Assembly (NCBI GenBank): GCA_930367215.1
Contig: OV884059.1
Coordinates: forward strand, 66,993,393 to 67,057,392
Length of the DNA: 64,000 nt
Source: Pollenia angustigena
Lineage: Eukaryota > Arthropoda > Insecta > Diptera > Polleniidae
Direction: 5' to 3'
Of the stretch, positions 22,938-34,229 are shown piece after piece; position 1 is the first letter of the stretch, and every line of letters starts with the position of its first letter. The notes under the pieces were generated by a model. The model was given only the letters and a program-made list of their open reading frames with translations. It searched no databases and was not told the origin of the DNA. The position numbers and the translations under genes were made by a program.

Positions 22938-23320
22938 TGGCAAAGTCTGAACTTTGAATCATCTTATGCCATCTCTTGCGATTCTATTTATAGTCTCGCC
23001 CAGACGTGTAGATGATACTAGTAACGTCTAAAAAGTTCGCCTCATAACGGCTATTTTGTTAATTAAACTTATTCAGCTAGTTACTATCTATATGGCTGAA
23101 TTAATTGAGTGATTAGGCATTATAAACTAAGGCATACTTTTAGGCGTTACAATAACGAACATTCTTGTATTTACAGTGGGGTTGAAGTACAACATTTTTA
23201 ACATAACATCTGTACATAGATTTTTACAGTAGAAGTGTGCAGAGCTTATACAATAACAATTTAAGCTAAAAAAATAACTTAATAACTAATCAATACAAGA
23301 CTAAAGTTACTTTCGTAACA
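22938..23320 (-). repeat. LTR 5' fragment in the right arm
   Basis: Starts TGTTACGAAAGTAACTTTAG on the minus strand at 23320 and stops at the arm boundary, lacking the promoter-distal third of the LTR. Confidence 0.7.
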
Positions 23321-23956
23321 ATATTCTGATGTTTGAATAAAATTGGACAAATCAGACCATGGATGTGGTAATTTTTCATTCCTACGACGAGCAACTAACA
23401 AGTTTTTGCTAAAAAGTCACTTCTTGTAAATATTCATAAATAAAAAACAAAGGAAAAATGCTTGTGTCTTTGATAAAATATCCGTTATTTAAAGTATTCA
23501 TGCATAAAAACAATTTAATATAAGAAAATATACGCAAATATATAATATACAAATAAAACGAAAAAATAATAACAACAATCTGTGCTTTTATACCCGGGTA
23601 TGCTTGCTGTTGACGTAAGTAAAATATTTCAGCTGTTGACATAAAGGATAAATCGCTTCATTATATGGCAAAACAAAGTTTGCCGTGTCAGCTAGTTCAT
23701 CATAAACTAAAGTATAACTTAAGGCTTAACAATAAATTTTTAATTATCTGTACCCATGTTCTGTAACTCTCGCGTCGAGAAAGATTTCGATTGAAATGTG
23801 TGAAATGAAACAAAAATGCCATAAATTGAAACAAACAGCTGTTTTTCTCACTTAACTGTGTCTGTAACTTTTTTTGGCGAGTACAAGCTGTCACGTAAGG
23901 AAATTACTAGCCAATTTACAAAAAAAGTGTGTCTGTAACATTTTGGTGAGAAAAGT
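22938..23956 (-). repeat. Right arm of the 1-kb inverted duplication
   Basis: Reverse complement of 20497-21511. It carries the LTR start (23320 reading leftwards), the flank with AATTGGACAAATCAGACCATGG, a Helitron 3' end (CTAG at 23692-23695) and the distal unassigned segment. Small differences from the left arm argue against a pure assembly echo. Confidence 0.85.
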
Positions 23957-24636
23957 TCCCGCTTTGAACTGTCAAATAAACTCACGAATAAAAATGGGGC
24001 GAGAAAAAATTTTAACACTAAAAAACAATTAAAAATGCAAAATGCATTTTTCTTGGTTTTATTATTTTGCTTTTAACATTTTTATAAAATATACGAATGT
24101 CTTCAAAGCTCGTTTGCAAACAACAAACATTTAAGTCGCTCTTTACACAATTTGGCATAGCCGACGGTTGTGTTTTCGCCGCCGTCGTTGAAAAATTTTC
24201 AATTTAAGTAAATTTCAACGATATGTGTTACTGGCGTTCTGAACGTCTGCAATGTCACATCGGCTTCGAGTGCAATATAATGACATTTATAACGTAACGA
24301 CGTAATCTCTTTTGATAATTTTCGAAATGAGTTAAAGACAAACATTTTTCGAGAAACGATGGAATATTTTGTTTCACATCTTTTCGATGCAAGAAGTTCT
24401 CACTAAAGTTACAGAACATGGGTACTGTATACTGTATAGAATTTTCGAGTATACTACAGTGGGGTTGCAATACAATTATGAATAACCATTTTATTACATT
24501 TCATTACATTTGTACTAGAAAACTCTTTATAGTGATTTTAAATATAAAAAAATATTATAAATACATTTGCTTTTAATTTCAATAAATAAAAATGCTTTTA
24601 TTTCGAGCTCGAGGCTCGTAGTGAAAATAAATATAT
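23957..24636. other. Non-coding stretch
   Basis: No gene is seen. A short sentence (GTTACAGAACATGGGTAC at 24409) also occurs in the inverted arms, and TACAGTGGGGTTG at 24457 resembles a complement of the LTR interior, suggesting scattered old repeat remnants. Confidence 0.4.
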
Positions 24637-25281
24637 TGTTACGAAAGTAACTTTAGTTAAGAATTATTTGTAATTATTGGTTAAGAATTAGATTAATTTA
24701 TGTGTTATCTTGTTATTAAGTATTTGTTAGTTATTTTATTAGTTAAAATTGTTATTGTATAAGTTATGCACACTTCGAGTGTAAAAATCAATGTACAGAT
24801 GTAATGTTAAAATTGTTGTGCATAATTGTACTTCAACCCCACTGTAAACTAGAATGTTCTTTATTAAGTTATCTCAATCTATGGCAACGCCCAAAAGTAT
24901 GCCTTAGTTTATGATGCCTAATAACTCAATTAATTCAGCCATATAGATAGTAATAGCTGAATAAGTTTAATTAACGAAATAGCCGTTATTAGGCGATCTT
25001 TATAGAGCCATCTAGACTTTAGAACTCGAACGTTCTATGGTCATTTGCAAGAGATGGCATGATTCATTCTAAGTTCTGACTTCGTCAAAAACGTATCACG
25101 CTGAGAAGATTATAAATTACGGTTGTTAAAGTGACTAAGTACTAAATAAAGTTGTGTAAATTGTAAACAGTAGCAAAAGTGTTGTGTTTATTTGTTTTAT
25201 TTGAATTGCAATAAAAGAACTCGAAACGGTTTATTATAAAGGAAATAAACCAAAACGTTATTGAAAGGCAGTAACGTAACA
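24637..25281 (+). repeat. Complete solo LTR, ATAT-target family
   Basis: The segment of 645 bp starts TGTTACGAAAGTAAC and ends CAGTAACGTAACA, with ATAT at 24633-24636 and 25282-25285. It contains AATAAAG signals near 25145 and 25210. It is the best reference copy of this family in the window; no internal coding region flanks it, so it is probably the product of LTR-LTR recombination. Confidence 0.8.
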
Positions 25282-25612
25282 ATATGTAGAGTTTATGCGA
25301 TTTTTTTGGAACACATCTATCGCATAAAACATGACCTGAGTGTATAACATTCTACATTTCCTTTGTACAGTTGCATACATTACGGAGCAACGCATGAAAG
25401 ATGTTGAAAATGTGGATTATGCATTCACACTTAACACATCTAACATCGCCATTTCTGAAAAAAAACTTTTTTTTAAATACGTTTTTTTCTACAAAAGTGC
25501 CAAAAAACTTAAAAAAAACCAAAATCTATTTGGAGCTCATTTTGTTTAATAATGTAAAAAAAAATTAAACAAAACAATACTTGCTAAAAGAAAAAACTTG
25601 ACAAATGGTAAT

Positions 25613-26056
25613 AGCCTTTCCACATTTGTCAACATTAAACATTTAACATCAATTTGCGTAGATGTTGGAATTTTCCCATAAGAAATACATAGGGCTAAAA
25701 ATCAAAATTGTTCAACATCTTTACAGAAATTTTAAATTTATTTTAGTGTCATCACTAGAAAACTGGCAATAAATTTTGTTATTATTGTGGCATCACTGTC
25801 ATAATAGAATATGCTTTGAAAGCAGCATTACGATTTCTCAAGTTTTTCCTTTTTTGCAAACCTTATTTTGCTAAAATTATTAAATGAAATGAATTAGAAA
25901 TACATTTTGGTATTATCTTTTGAAATGTTACTTAAAAAAATAAAAGACATTTTTTATTAATAGTATTTGTTAGATGTTTCAAGTCTGAACGCGTATTTCA
26001 CATTTTCAACATCTTCCACGCGTTCCTCCGAAATGTATGCCAGTGTATAAAGGGTA
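25613..26056. mobile_element. PIF/Harbinger-type MITE, diverged copy
   Basis: It starts TAGCCTTTCCACA and ends GTGTATAAAGGGTA, flanked by TAA (25610-25612 and 26057-26059). Internal blocks (CCATAAGAAATACATAGGGCTAAAAA, TTTTAGTGTCATCACTA) match the 536-bp copies at 26545 and 51512. It is non-coding. Confidence 0.7.
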
Positions 26057-26059
26057 TAA

Positions 26060-26215
26060 CGCTGCTTTCAAAACAAATTCGATTTTGTCAGTGCTGCCAC
26101 AATAATAATAGAATTTATTCCCACTTTTTATTGATGACACAAAAATAAGAAGAAAATGTAGAATGGAATACAATGAGAAAGAAACATCTTGTAAGATGTT
26201 GATGTTGAGCCATTC
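26060..26215 (-). repeat. Inverted fragment of the same MITE
   Basis: The reverse complement reads through the GTCATCAATAAAAAGTGGGAATAAATTC and CACAATAATAATAGAA blocks of the MITE and the CATCTTACAAGATG region. The ends are missing. It lies just after the copy at 25613-26056, in opposite orientation. Confidence 0.55.
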
Positions 26216-26544
26216 AATCCCTTTTAAAATAATTTGTTACAACGTTCAGCAGAGACGGTATTAAGTTTATGTGCTGTGCACAGTTTAATTGCACTTGTCG
26301 ATCATCTGACAAACCTTTGTAAAAGGCAATTCGACACCTCGTCGCGAAAGCTGAGGGACAAAATGCAGGATATTATAAAAAATTGCCCTTTTCTAAAATT
26401 TTCATATAAATTATTTTAGCATTTATTTAGCATTTTATTGTTTACATAGCCCCTCATTTCTCAATGAGTTTTAGCAACACTGCATGCCACTGCGTGTTTA
26501 TTTTCAAAATGTAGTTGAAGCGTCAACTTGTGGAAATTTGTTTA

Positions 26545-27080
26545 TAGCCTTTTTACACTGATCAACATCTAACATCTACCATCAATTTCCCACCATTTGC
26601 GAAGATGTTAACATCTTTCCATAAGAAATACATAGGGCTAAAAAACAACATCTTTCAACGTCTTTAAAAGATGTTCCTATCTCATTTTATTCCACTCTAC
26701 ATCTTTCGATTATTTTAGTGTCATCACTATAAAAGTGTCAATAAGTTCTATTATTATTGTGGTATCACTGACAAAATGGAAGTTGCTTTGAAACCAGCGT
26801 TACCATTTGTCAAGTTTTATATCTTAATGCAATGTTTTTTAGTTAAGTATTTTTTATATTTTTAAACAAATTGAACTTCAAATACATTTTGGAGTTTTCT
26901 TTTTAAATGTTGGCACTTTTGTGAGAAAAAAACATTTTTAATTTAATAAATTTTTTTTTTCAAATATGGTGACATTTTTGTTTGATGGCAGATGTTAGAT
27001 GTGAGCAATGTAAACGAGTGTTTCACATTTTCTACATCTTTGATGGCAGATGTTAGATGTTGATCAGTGTAAAAACCCTA
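26545..27080. mobile_element. PIF/Harbinger-type MITE, 536 bp
   Basis: Ends TAGCCTTTTTACACTGATC and complement (TAGGGTTTTTACACTGATC), flanked by TTA (26542-26544, 27081-27083). The inverted ends extend through CAACATCTAACATCTACCAT. Three-base TWA duplications are the hallmark of PIF/Harbinger. It is the same length as, and nearly identical to, the copy at 51512-52047. Confidence 0.85.
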
Positions 27081-27307
27081 TTACTTCTCAAATTAAAAAA
27101 AGTACCAGAAAACAAAATAGAGTTATCGAGTTAATCATGTAGGCACATTTTTAGGGAAATTGTTTACATTTACTTATATTAGCATTTTTTAACAATATTA
27201 ATGCTTTATAATTAACAAATTTGCTTTTATAAATGCGCGTTTAAAAAAATTAATCATAATACTACATTTAAATGTAAATAAGATTTAAATTTTAACAGGG
27301 TAACATT

Positions 27308-27792
27308 TAGAGTTGGGCAAAATCGTTCCTTTTGTGGAATCGTTCCGACCGATCCGAAAGATCAAAGGAACTAGGTCGTTCCTTTCGTTCATCGTTCCGG
27401 TTTTTACTTTGAACAATGAATGAACGTGGAACGAAAAAACTTCTATGTCGTTCGTTAAAACGTCAACAATCAAAAATTTGTTATTGTTTGTTTTTATGTT
27501 GTGGCGTAACAACTACCTACATAAAAATTATGTATTGCTAAAATATATTGCTTTGGATCACATTAGTAATTGATTTAATTAGAAAATTTTTATATGTCAC
27601 GACAAAAATACACAAAAGTCGGCAACATTGATCAATACACAAAAAATAACCCTACAAAAATACATGTGATATCCCACGGATTGCAATTGCGGAACGAGGA
27701 ACGACAAAAAATTAACTATTGAAAAAGTCCGCACCGTTCCTTTTAGGGAATCGTTCAAGGGAACTAGGTCGTTCCGGAACGACACAACTCTA
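27308..27792. mobile_element. hAT-type MITE, 485 bp
   Basis: The ends TAGAGTTGGGCAAAATCGTTCC and, inverted, TAGAGTTGTGTCGTTCC lie between perfect 8-bp direct repeats GTAACATT (27300-27307 and 27793-27800). GTTCC/GGAAC motifs are repeated near both ends, like subterminal transposase sites. It is non-coding. Confidence 0.82.
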
Positions 27793-28133
27793 GTAACATT
27801 GCTTATCGTATTGTCATTTAATGGCATGCAAATGCCAAATTTCCACTCGCATTTAATTTTTGCTGCCACTGGAGCTGCCTTTGCAAACAATTTGAGTGTA
27901 TTAGTAAAAAAACGTGTGTGTTTTGATTTTTTCGAACTGGCAGTGGCATGTGAAAATGCTTAGTTAGATGTTTCAAGCGTGAATGCTTGTTTCCTATTTT
28001 CAGCATTTTACATGCGTTTCTGCAAAGTATAAGGGGTATAAAAAAATACATTTCTTCTTTGACACCTCCGTAGTTTCAACAACAATCAAAGCAATCTTCT
28101 GTTTTCTAAAATAGATATTAAATTTAATTTAAA

Positions 28134-28620
28134 AATAATAATTAGTATTGTGGTTATTTTTTTGAACTATTTATGGTTTTTAATCCAAATTTTTAATATT
28201 TTTAATAAGGCTTAAGTTCATGAAATTTAATTTTTCATTAAATTATTTTTATGAAGAAAGAAATTTTACAACATGAAAATCAATTAAAATTGTTATTGAT
28301 AATCTTTCATTCTTGACGTGGCTGGGGCTCGAACCCCGGCCGGCAGGTTACCATGACATGTTTCGATCGCAACCACTCGATCTCCTCAGATGGATTTGCC
28401 GTCTTACACTCGCAGCCATCGACGACCGCTGACGTCAATAGTCAAACATCAATCCTTAAACCAAATTGAATTCTAACATTTGGTAGATCGAAATTTGCTT
28501 TCCTGAATGATTATCCATTCTAATTGATTTTACATGTTTTTTCCTTACTTCTGTTTTTTCGTACTTTTGTCAAGAATTTTTCTTGAAGTCCAAGTACATT
28601 TTTTGTTTTTTCATTTTGTC
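28134..28620 (-). mobile_element. SINE-like repeat, tRNA-type promoter (copy 1)
   Basis: On the minus strand GGGGTTCGAGCCCC (B-box, near 28335) lies about 40 bp downstream of an A-box-like GATCGAGTGGTTGCGATCG, followed by AGCCACGTCAAGAATG and an AT-rich tail. Four related copies are in the window. A tRNA-derived SINE is the likely reading. The block from TTAGTATTGTGG to TTTTTTCATTTT is repeated 563 bp further on. Confidence 0.6.
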
Positions 28621-28696
28621 TTTCTCTTTTCTGTTGACCTTTTTCAGCACAACTTAAAGGACAAATGTACACATAGAGCTCGTGCCTTAGCTTAAA

Positions 28697-29180
28697 CAAT
28701 AATTAGTATTGTGGTTATTTTTTTGAACTATTTATGGTTTTTAATCCAAATTTTTAATATTTTTAATTAGGCTTAAGTTCATGAAATTGAATTTTTCATT
28801 AAATTATTTTTATGAAGAAAAAAATTTTACAACATGAAAATCAATTAAAATTGTTATTGATAATCTTTCATTCTTGACGTGGCTGGGGCTCGAACCCCGG
28901 CCGGCAGGTTACCATGACATGTTTCGATCGCAACCACTTGATCTCCTCAGATGGATTTGCCGTCTTACACTCGCAGCCATCGACGACTGCTGACGTCAAT
29001 AGTCAAACATCAATCCTTAAACCAAATTGTATTCTAACATTTGGTAGATCGAAATTTGCTTTCCTGAATGATTATCCATTCTAATTGATTTTACATGTTT
29101 TTTCCTTACTTCTGTTTTTTCGTACTTTTGTCAAGAATTTTTCTTGAAGTCCAAGTACATTTTTTGTTTTTTCATTTTTT
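28697..29180 (-). mobile_element. SINE-like repeat, tRNA-type promoter (copy 2)
   Basis: Nearly identical to 28134-28620 over about 480 bp, with single-base differences such as CACTCGATC/CACTTGATC. The two copies lie in the same orientation with 76 bp between them, so this is either a segmental tandem duplication or insertion of one copy next to another. Confidence 0.6.
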
Positions 29181-29917
29181 AAAAATATTTATAGTAGTTT
29201 TTCTCAAACAGACCAAAAAAGGGTTTAGCCTACTATCTGACCAAACGAAATATACCCGACAAAATTTGGTTGGAAAAACCCCACTATGGCAACGCTGAGT
29301 TGAATCCAAATCTGATTTTGCGCATGAAATGTATTAAATTTCCGAAGACAACTGAAAATTTGGCAAGATTTATTTACTAAAAAAGCACGCGATAGAAAAA
29401 CAGTAAATAAAAATGTGTAATAAAATAAAATAATATAAAACAATGAATTATAATATAAATAAAAACTAAGTGCTATATTTGCTGTTAACCTTTTTTCAGT
29501 TTTGCACATAAAGGTCCAAGTTGACAACAGTGTTTACTCACCCTTTATTTAAAGATTTGTGATTTGAAGTATGCTTTCAGGCGAATAAATAAAAAATCAC
29601 AATACATAACTGGAAATAAAAATATAAACCGTTTTCTTTGCATAAATAAATGTGTATGTGCTTGGGTAATCAATAAAAGCAAAGTAAAAATAACGACATG
29701 AGGAATGAAATGAATTTTAATCCAATTAAAAAGACAAAACCAATACAGTACACGTTATGCAAAGAACACTTTTGATAACGTTGTTTGTGAGTGTAAGGAA
29801 AGTTTTTCACAGGCGAAATTGTGCTGCAGTGTGTTCCACCGCTTTTTTTGCAATAAAACTAGGCTAATATAAAAATATATTTAAAAATTATAATAATTCA
29901 TAACTAGGATATGCATT
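29181..29917 (+). other. Upstream region of the receptor gene
   Basis: This stretch of about 740 bp before the start codon should hold the 5' untranslated region and promoter, but I see no clear TATA box or Inr/DPE combination that decides a start site. An out-of-frame ATG at 29911 precedes the true one by 7 bp. Confidence 0.4.
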
Positions 29918-30614
29918 ATGACAGTTTCAGTAAAAATAAAAGTTTTAACAAAAACAAATACAACGCTAACATCAACAGAAACAAAAACAACAAACACAGT
30001 TGATACAAAAAGTTTTTCTTTTTTAAAAAGCCGACATCTTAAAATTCCGATAAATAACCACCATACCCATCTCAGTTTTAGAGTCCAGCTATTAAATACC
30101 TGTTTTTTCTTAGCTCTTATACTTTTTTTAACGTCAATAAACTGGTCCCCAGTATTTGCGTCCTCCTCGCCAGCAAGTCTACCGCCTGTAATACGCCTAG
30201 GAGCTATTTTCACAGAAGATCAAAGGGGCAGCAAAATTGAATCCGCCTTTAAATATGCAATTTATCGCATTAATAAGGATAAAACTATGTTGCCTGACAC
30301 ACAAATCGTTTATGACATCGAATATATACCGCGAGACGATACATTTCGCTCGACCAAAAAAGTCTGCCGCCAATTAGAGTCTGGTGTTCAGGCAATTTTT
30401 GGACCAACAGACCAACTACTTGCCACGCATATACAGTCTATATGCGAAAGTTATGATATACCACACATAGAGACACGCATCGATTTGGCAACGAACGTCA
30501 AAGAATTCTCGATTAACATGTATCCGTCTCAACACTCGTTGAATTTGGCTTACCGAGATTTAATGTTTTATTTAAACTGGACTAAAGTTGCAATTGTTTA
30601 CGAAGAGGACTATG
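29918..30614 (+). CDS. Kainate-type glutamate receptor, exon 1
   Basis: This exon encodes the N-terminus of an ionotropic glutamate receptor subunit, a ligand-gated cation channel of the neuronal or muscle membrane. Residues 1-56 form a polar, Thr-rich leader; about 58-80 (LLNTCFFLALILFLTSINW) is a signal peptide core. From about residue 86 the amino-terminal domain begins with PPVIRLGAIFTEDQRGSKIE, AFKYAIYRIN, VCRQLESGVQAIFGPTDQLL and YLNWTKVAIVYEEDYG. The donor GTAAGT follows 30614, in phase 1. The start is the first in-frame Met; no other Met precedes the signal peptide. It resembles the Drosophila kainate receptors on chromosome 4 and KaiR1D; I cannot tell which orthologue. Confidence 0.9.
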
Positions 30615-31255
30615 GTAAGTTAAAACTCATATGCATATAATATTTGTAATTTAACGATTTTTGAATTTTTTTTTGAAAATAAGTTTTTGCCGAAGTAGTT
30701 TTTGTTTCTAAGTTAAAGAGTTTTGAAGTTTTTAACTTTTATATCTTCCACGTTTAAAGATCATGTAGACAATCTGTACCAGTGTTGACATAAAAACATA
30801 AAACAGTTACGCTTTTCTTTCAAAAAAGTTAAGTTTTTTCGTCAAAGGTTACATTTTGAAATATTCCTTGAATGAAAAGTGAATGTTTGTGATTTATATA
30901 AAACAAATATTTATAATCCATACTTCAAAAAAAATTTAAAGCAGCATCAAAGCATTTAAAAATAAAATTTAGTTATCACTAAATTACCTGGTTCGGAAAC
31001 ATGGCATTTTACACAGTGTCTACATTTGACAGTACTGGCAAGACAGTAAGTTCACTTTAAAAAAATTTCAAACGTGAATGTTGAGGGCAAGTTCCAGCTT
31101 AACGTGTTTTAAATGAACTAAACAAATTAAAAAATAGCATAAAACAACTATTTTGTGTGAACATGGATAAAACTTAACAAAAACAAAGCGGAATACATAT
31201 ATTTATTTTTAACAAATAGAAACTGGGAATTATTTCCTTCCGAAGGTTACTTTTA

Positions 31256-31392
31256 TATTATATTCAACATTTTATATTTTTCGAATTTATTCTATGAGCT
31301 AAATTACAAAAAAGCTTTATAAAATACATAACTGAAATTTAGCTCATAGAATAAATTCGAAAAATAAAAAATGTTGAATAAAATATATTAAT
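31256..31392. repeat. Short hairpin, arms about 50 bp
   Basis: TATTCAACATTTTATA...TTCTATGAGCTAAATT is matched inverted by AATTTAGCTCATAGAATAAA...AATGTTGAATA, with a loop of about 35 bp. It is non-coding and could form a strong stem in RNA or be a very small MITE. Confidence 0.7.
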
Positions 31393-32337
31393 AGTTGTTT
31401 ACTTTTTGGGTTTTTTTTCTTCTGCTAACAAAACTTCAAATTAGTGTCAGCAAATGTCAAATCACTATCCAATTTAATTTGCAAGACTGTATTAGGGAGA
31501 TCGATTATTCGACTTTTTTCAATAACCGGATTTCGAATATTCCGAATAGTTGCTATTTAAAAAAAACCGGTTTTCGGTTAAGCATTTTAAAAATAGCCGG
31601 CTAACCGGTTTTAATTCAAATATATAAAAATACAAAAATCAAATTAGTTTTTGTAATAAACAGTTAATTAGAATAAAAACAAAACAATTCACGAATGTAA
31701 GGAACCAACAAAATACATAGATATGACTTGAGGTATGTTCAGGCGTAACAAATATTTGACGATAGAATCCAAAAAAGCGTACCAGTAAATTGATCAAACT
31801 AAAGCTTTATTTTTTATAATTCTTATTTATTCACTAAACATTATTTCTAAATTCATAATTGTATAATGTAAATTAGAAATTGTTAAATGATATTTGATCT
31901 AGCCAAACGTTTTTCAAAAGCAAACAATTCTTTGAGAAAACTAGTGGTTGTGTAGGACGTTAAATATTTGATAGGTGTGTTAAAAATTATAGGAATTTAA
32001 TAAACTTATTATTTGAGATATTCCCCAAATATATTTTAAATGAGTTTTAATTTGTTGGTGGTTAAGCATGTCTGTATGAATCAGTAGATTTCAAACATAT
32101 TTTTGAAAAGTTGCATACAAATCCAGGATTATATATTTCAAATTAATTTGTTTCAGCATTATAGAAACGAATAGTAAAATGAACATGCATTTTGTATGAA
32201 ATATCCATGACATTGTTTGATTCCTTTCTTGGAGTTTTAATATATAAAACTGAAGAATTTTTCCACATCGCTGATTCCGCCGGTATGTTGTAGTTTTAAG
32301 CATGAAGATATGCTAGAACTACTTACCAGCCGTACCT

Positions 32338-33352
32338 TAACAAGAGCGGAAGGCGGAACGTTTTCTTCCGCTTATCTTTTACGCCATACCTAACATTGCA
32401 GCCACACGATCAAGCTTTTCTTGATAGTCTTTTACATATACTGTTTGTCAAAATATGCAAAAATTGGCAGCTGTGACGTAGGCTGCGCGCAAGTTGAAAG
32501 CAATTTACTTTTTCAAGATGTCGTCGCCGAGAAAACAACTCAAAATGTTTTGCTATTTTCCACTTTTGATTTTTCTGCACTGTAGGCTGTTCGAAGGGAC
32601 TTTATTTTTTTCTTTACTTCTTCCACTGGCATTTTTGTTTCAGAAGCTATAGACTCGTAGGCTTTTATTTTCAAATCATTTCGCCTATATGATGAAAGAT
32701 TCATAAAATTTCATGGCCTCTGTACATCTCTATGAATCGCAGAACATCATTTTGCTTATTAATTTTATAAATAAATTTTATTAATAAACTTATTTCACTA
32801 TTTTTTTAGGTTTTTAGTTAAAATTTTAAAATTCCCGCAACAATTTGTAAAAAAAAGAACTTCAGCTTTTGCCGGCAAAATATTTGTGAAAAAAAAACAA
32901 AAACAACTTCAAAAGATTTGTAATAAGATGTTTTCTTGAACGAAAATTGATACACTCACTGGCAAGAGAATTTTAGAGGCAAGTTCGTATCAATTTTTAA
33001 AAGTATGAGTGTATTTGTAAAAAAGTGTGAGTGTATTAAAACTTGATAGGCAAAACTTGATCGTGTAGCCCTCAAGTAAACAAGAGCATCAATGTTGTGC
33101 CACAAACAGAAATGTTAACTTTCTTGTTTAATAAACCCCACATAATAGAAATAAAAAGAAGAGAAAAACCGCTAGATTGTCGAAAAAATAGCTAAACTGA
33201 CATTTTTAATAAATTAACTTAACCACTAGTCGCGCTGTCAAAATCGGATTTTCCAATTGTAAAGCATTGACACCGCGCTATTTAGGGTTGCTTCATACAA
33301 ACTGTATGGGCTGGATTATTTTTGACAGCTAGAAGACGCTTTCCGCTCTTGT
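32338..33352. mobile_element. Inverted-repeat element with MADF remnant
   Basis: The ends AACAAGAGCGGAAGGCG and, inverted, AACAAGAGCGGAAAGCG enclose about 1 kb. The inverted similarity extends a little outward (GCCGTAC / GCCATAC). The minus strand inside carries a MADF-domain reading frame. PIF/Harbinger elements commonly encode such a Myb/SANT-like DNA-binding protein next to the transposase, so this may be a decayed member; no transposase is visible. Confidence 0.5.
32535..32770 (-). pseudogene. MADF (Myb/SANT-like) domain fragment
   Basis: The minus strand reads NKQNDVLRFIEMYRGHEI, then after a frameshift near 32713 NLSSYRRNDLKIKAYESIA, KMPVEEVKKKIKSLRTAYS and AEKSKVENSKTF with a TGA stop. 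This is the MADF pattern (FI.xYR.HxxLWN...Y..RD...AYEeIA...v..vK.Ki..LR..Y..E..K). The Trp expected after HEIL is lost at the shift. About 75 residues are recognisable. Confidence 0.72.
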
Positions 33353-34229
33353 TTATGTATGGCTGTAAAACGGCCATACATCCGCAATATTATTGTATAT
33401 GATATCCGCAATATTATTTCCATTTTGTCCTATATTATGCAATAAGTCGCATAATAGTTTCATTCATTCAATAAAAACATGAACATTACCTATAGGAATA
33501 ACATTAACAGCATTGTTCAATGTTGCCAACACTTCACTTTCTTCTCGTTGTGCAATAAAAATCAAAAGTCTTTTGATTGTTGCCAATATACTGTGTCACC
33601 TTCATATATCACATACACATTGGGTATATAATTGTACAATGCGTAACATTGAACAATTTTATTTCAAGTGTATGAGCCGCTTAAGGCCAGTTTACGCGGT
33701 AATACAATGTATTACGATTTTGTAGAATCAAAATATTATGAAATTCTCTCCGTGTTTAAAAGAAAAAAATAAAAATCTTTTGTAAGGATAATTCATGTTT
33801 ACACGGATGGTATAAGTAAAATCAAAAATAATAACAAAAAAGCGGATGGTTGCAGCAGAGACTTGCGCCGTGCGATTTCATCGGCGGCGGCGGCTGACGC
33901 AAAAAAATGCTCGGCGGCGGCTCGCTCCGGCTGCTAGCCGATGTGGCTGTCAGCCGATGGGATATGTATATTAAAATTATATGTATGTACATTTGTGTAA
34001 ACACGTTTGTATGTGTTTATATTATAACAAAAAAATTAAGCCATTTTTCATACTATAATTCATTACTCATGGAAAAAAAATGTGTTTTTGTTTAAACAAG
34101 AATCACATGTTTTCAATGACACAGGAAACCAAACATTAATTGAATAATTAGCTATTCCAGAGGTACACAATTTAAAATTTTTACATATAAAACAGTTATA
34201 ATAAAACACACCATATTTTTTAGAACTTC
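33353..34229. other. Non-coding, with a GC-rich island
   Basis: No gene. At 33865-33962 a GC-rich patch rich in CGGCGGCGG and TGTCAGCCGATG stands out from the AT-rich surroundings, with inverted GCCGATG/CATCGGC words. It may be one end of an unrecognised transposon. Confidence 0.4.

Noticed and set aside
29911..29913. Upstream ATG as receptor start
   Set aside because: It is out of frame with the receptor and closes into an unrelated frame.
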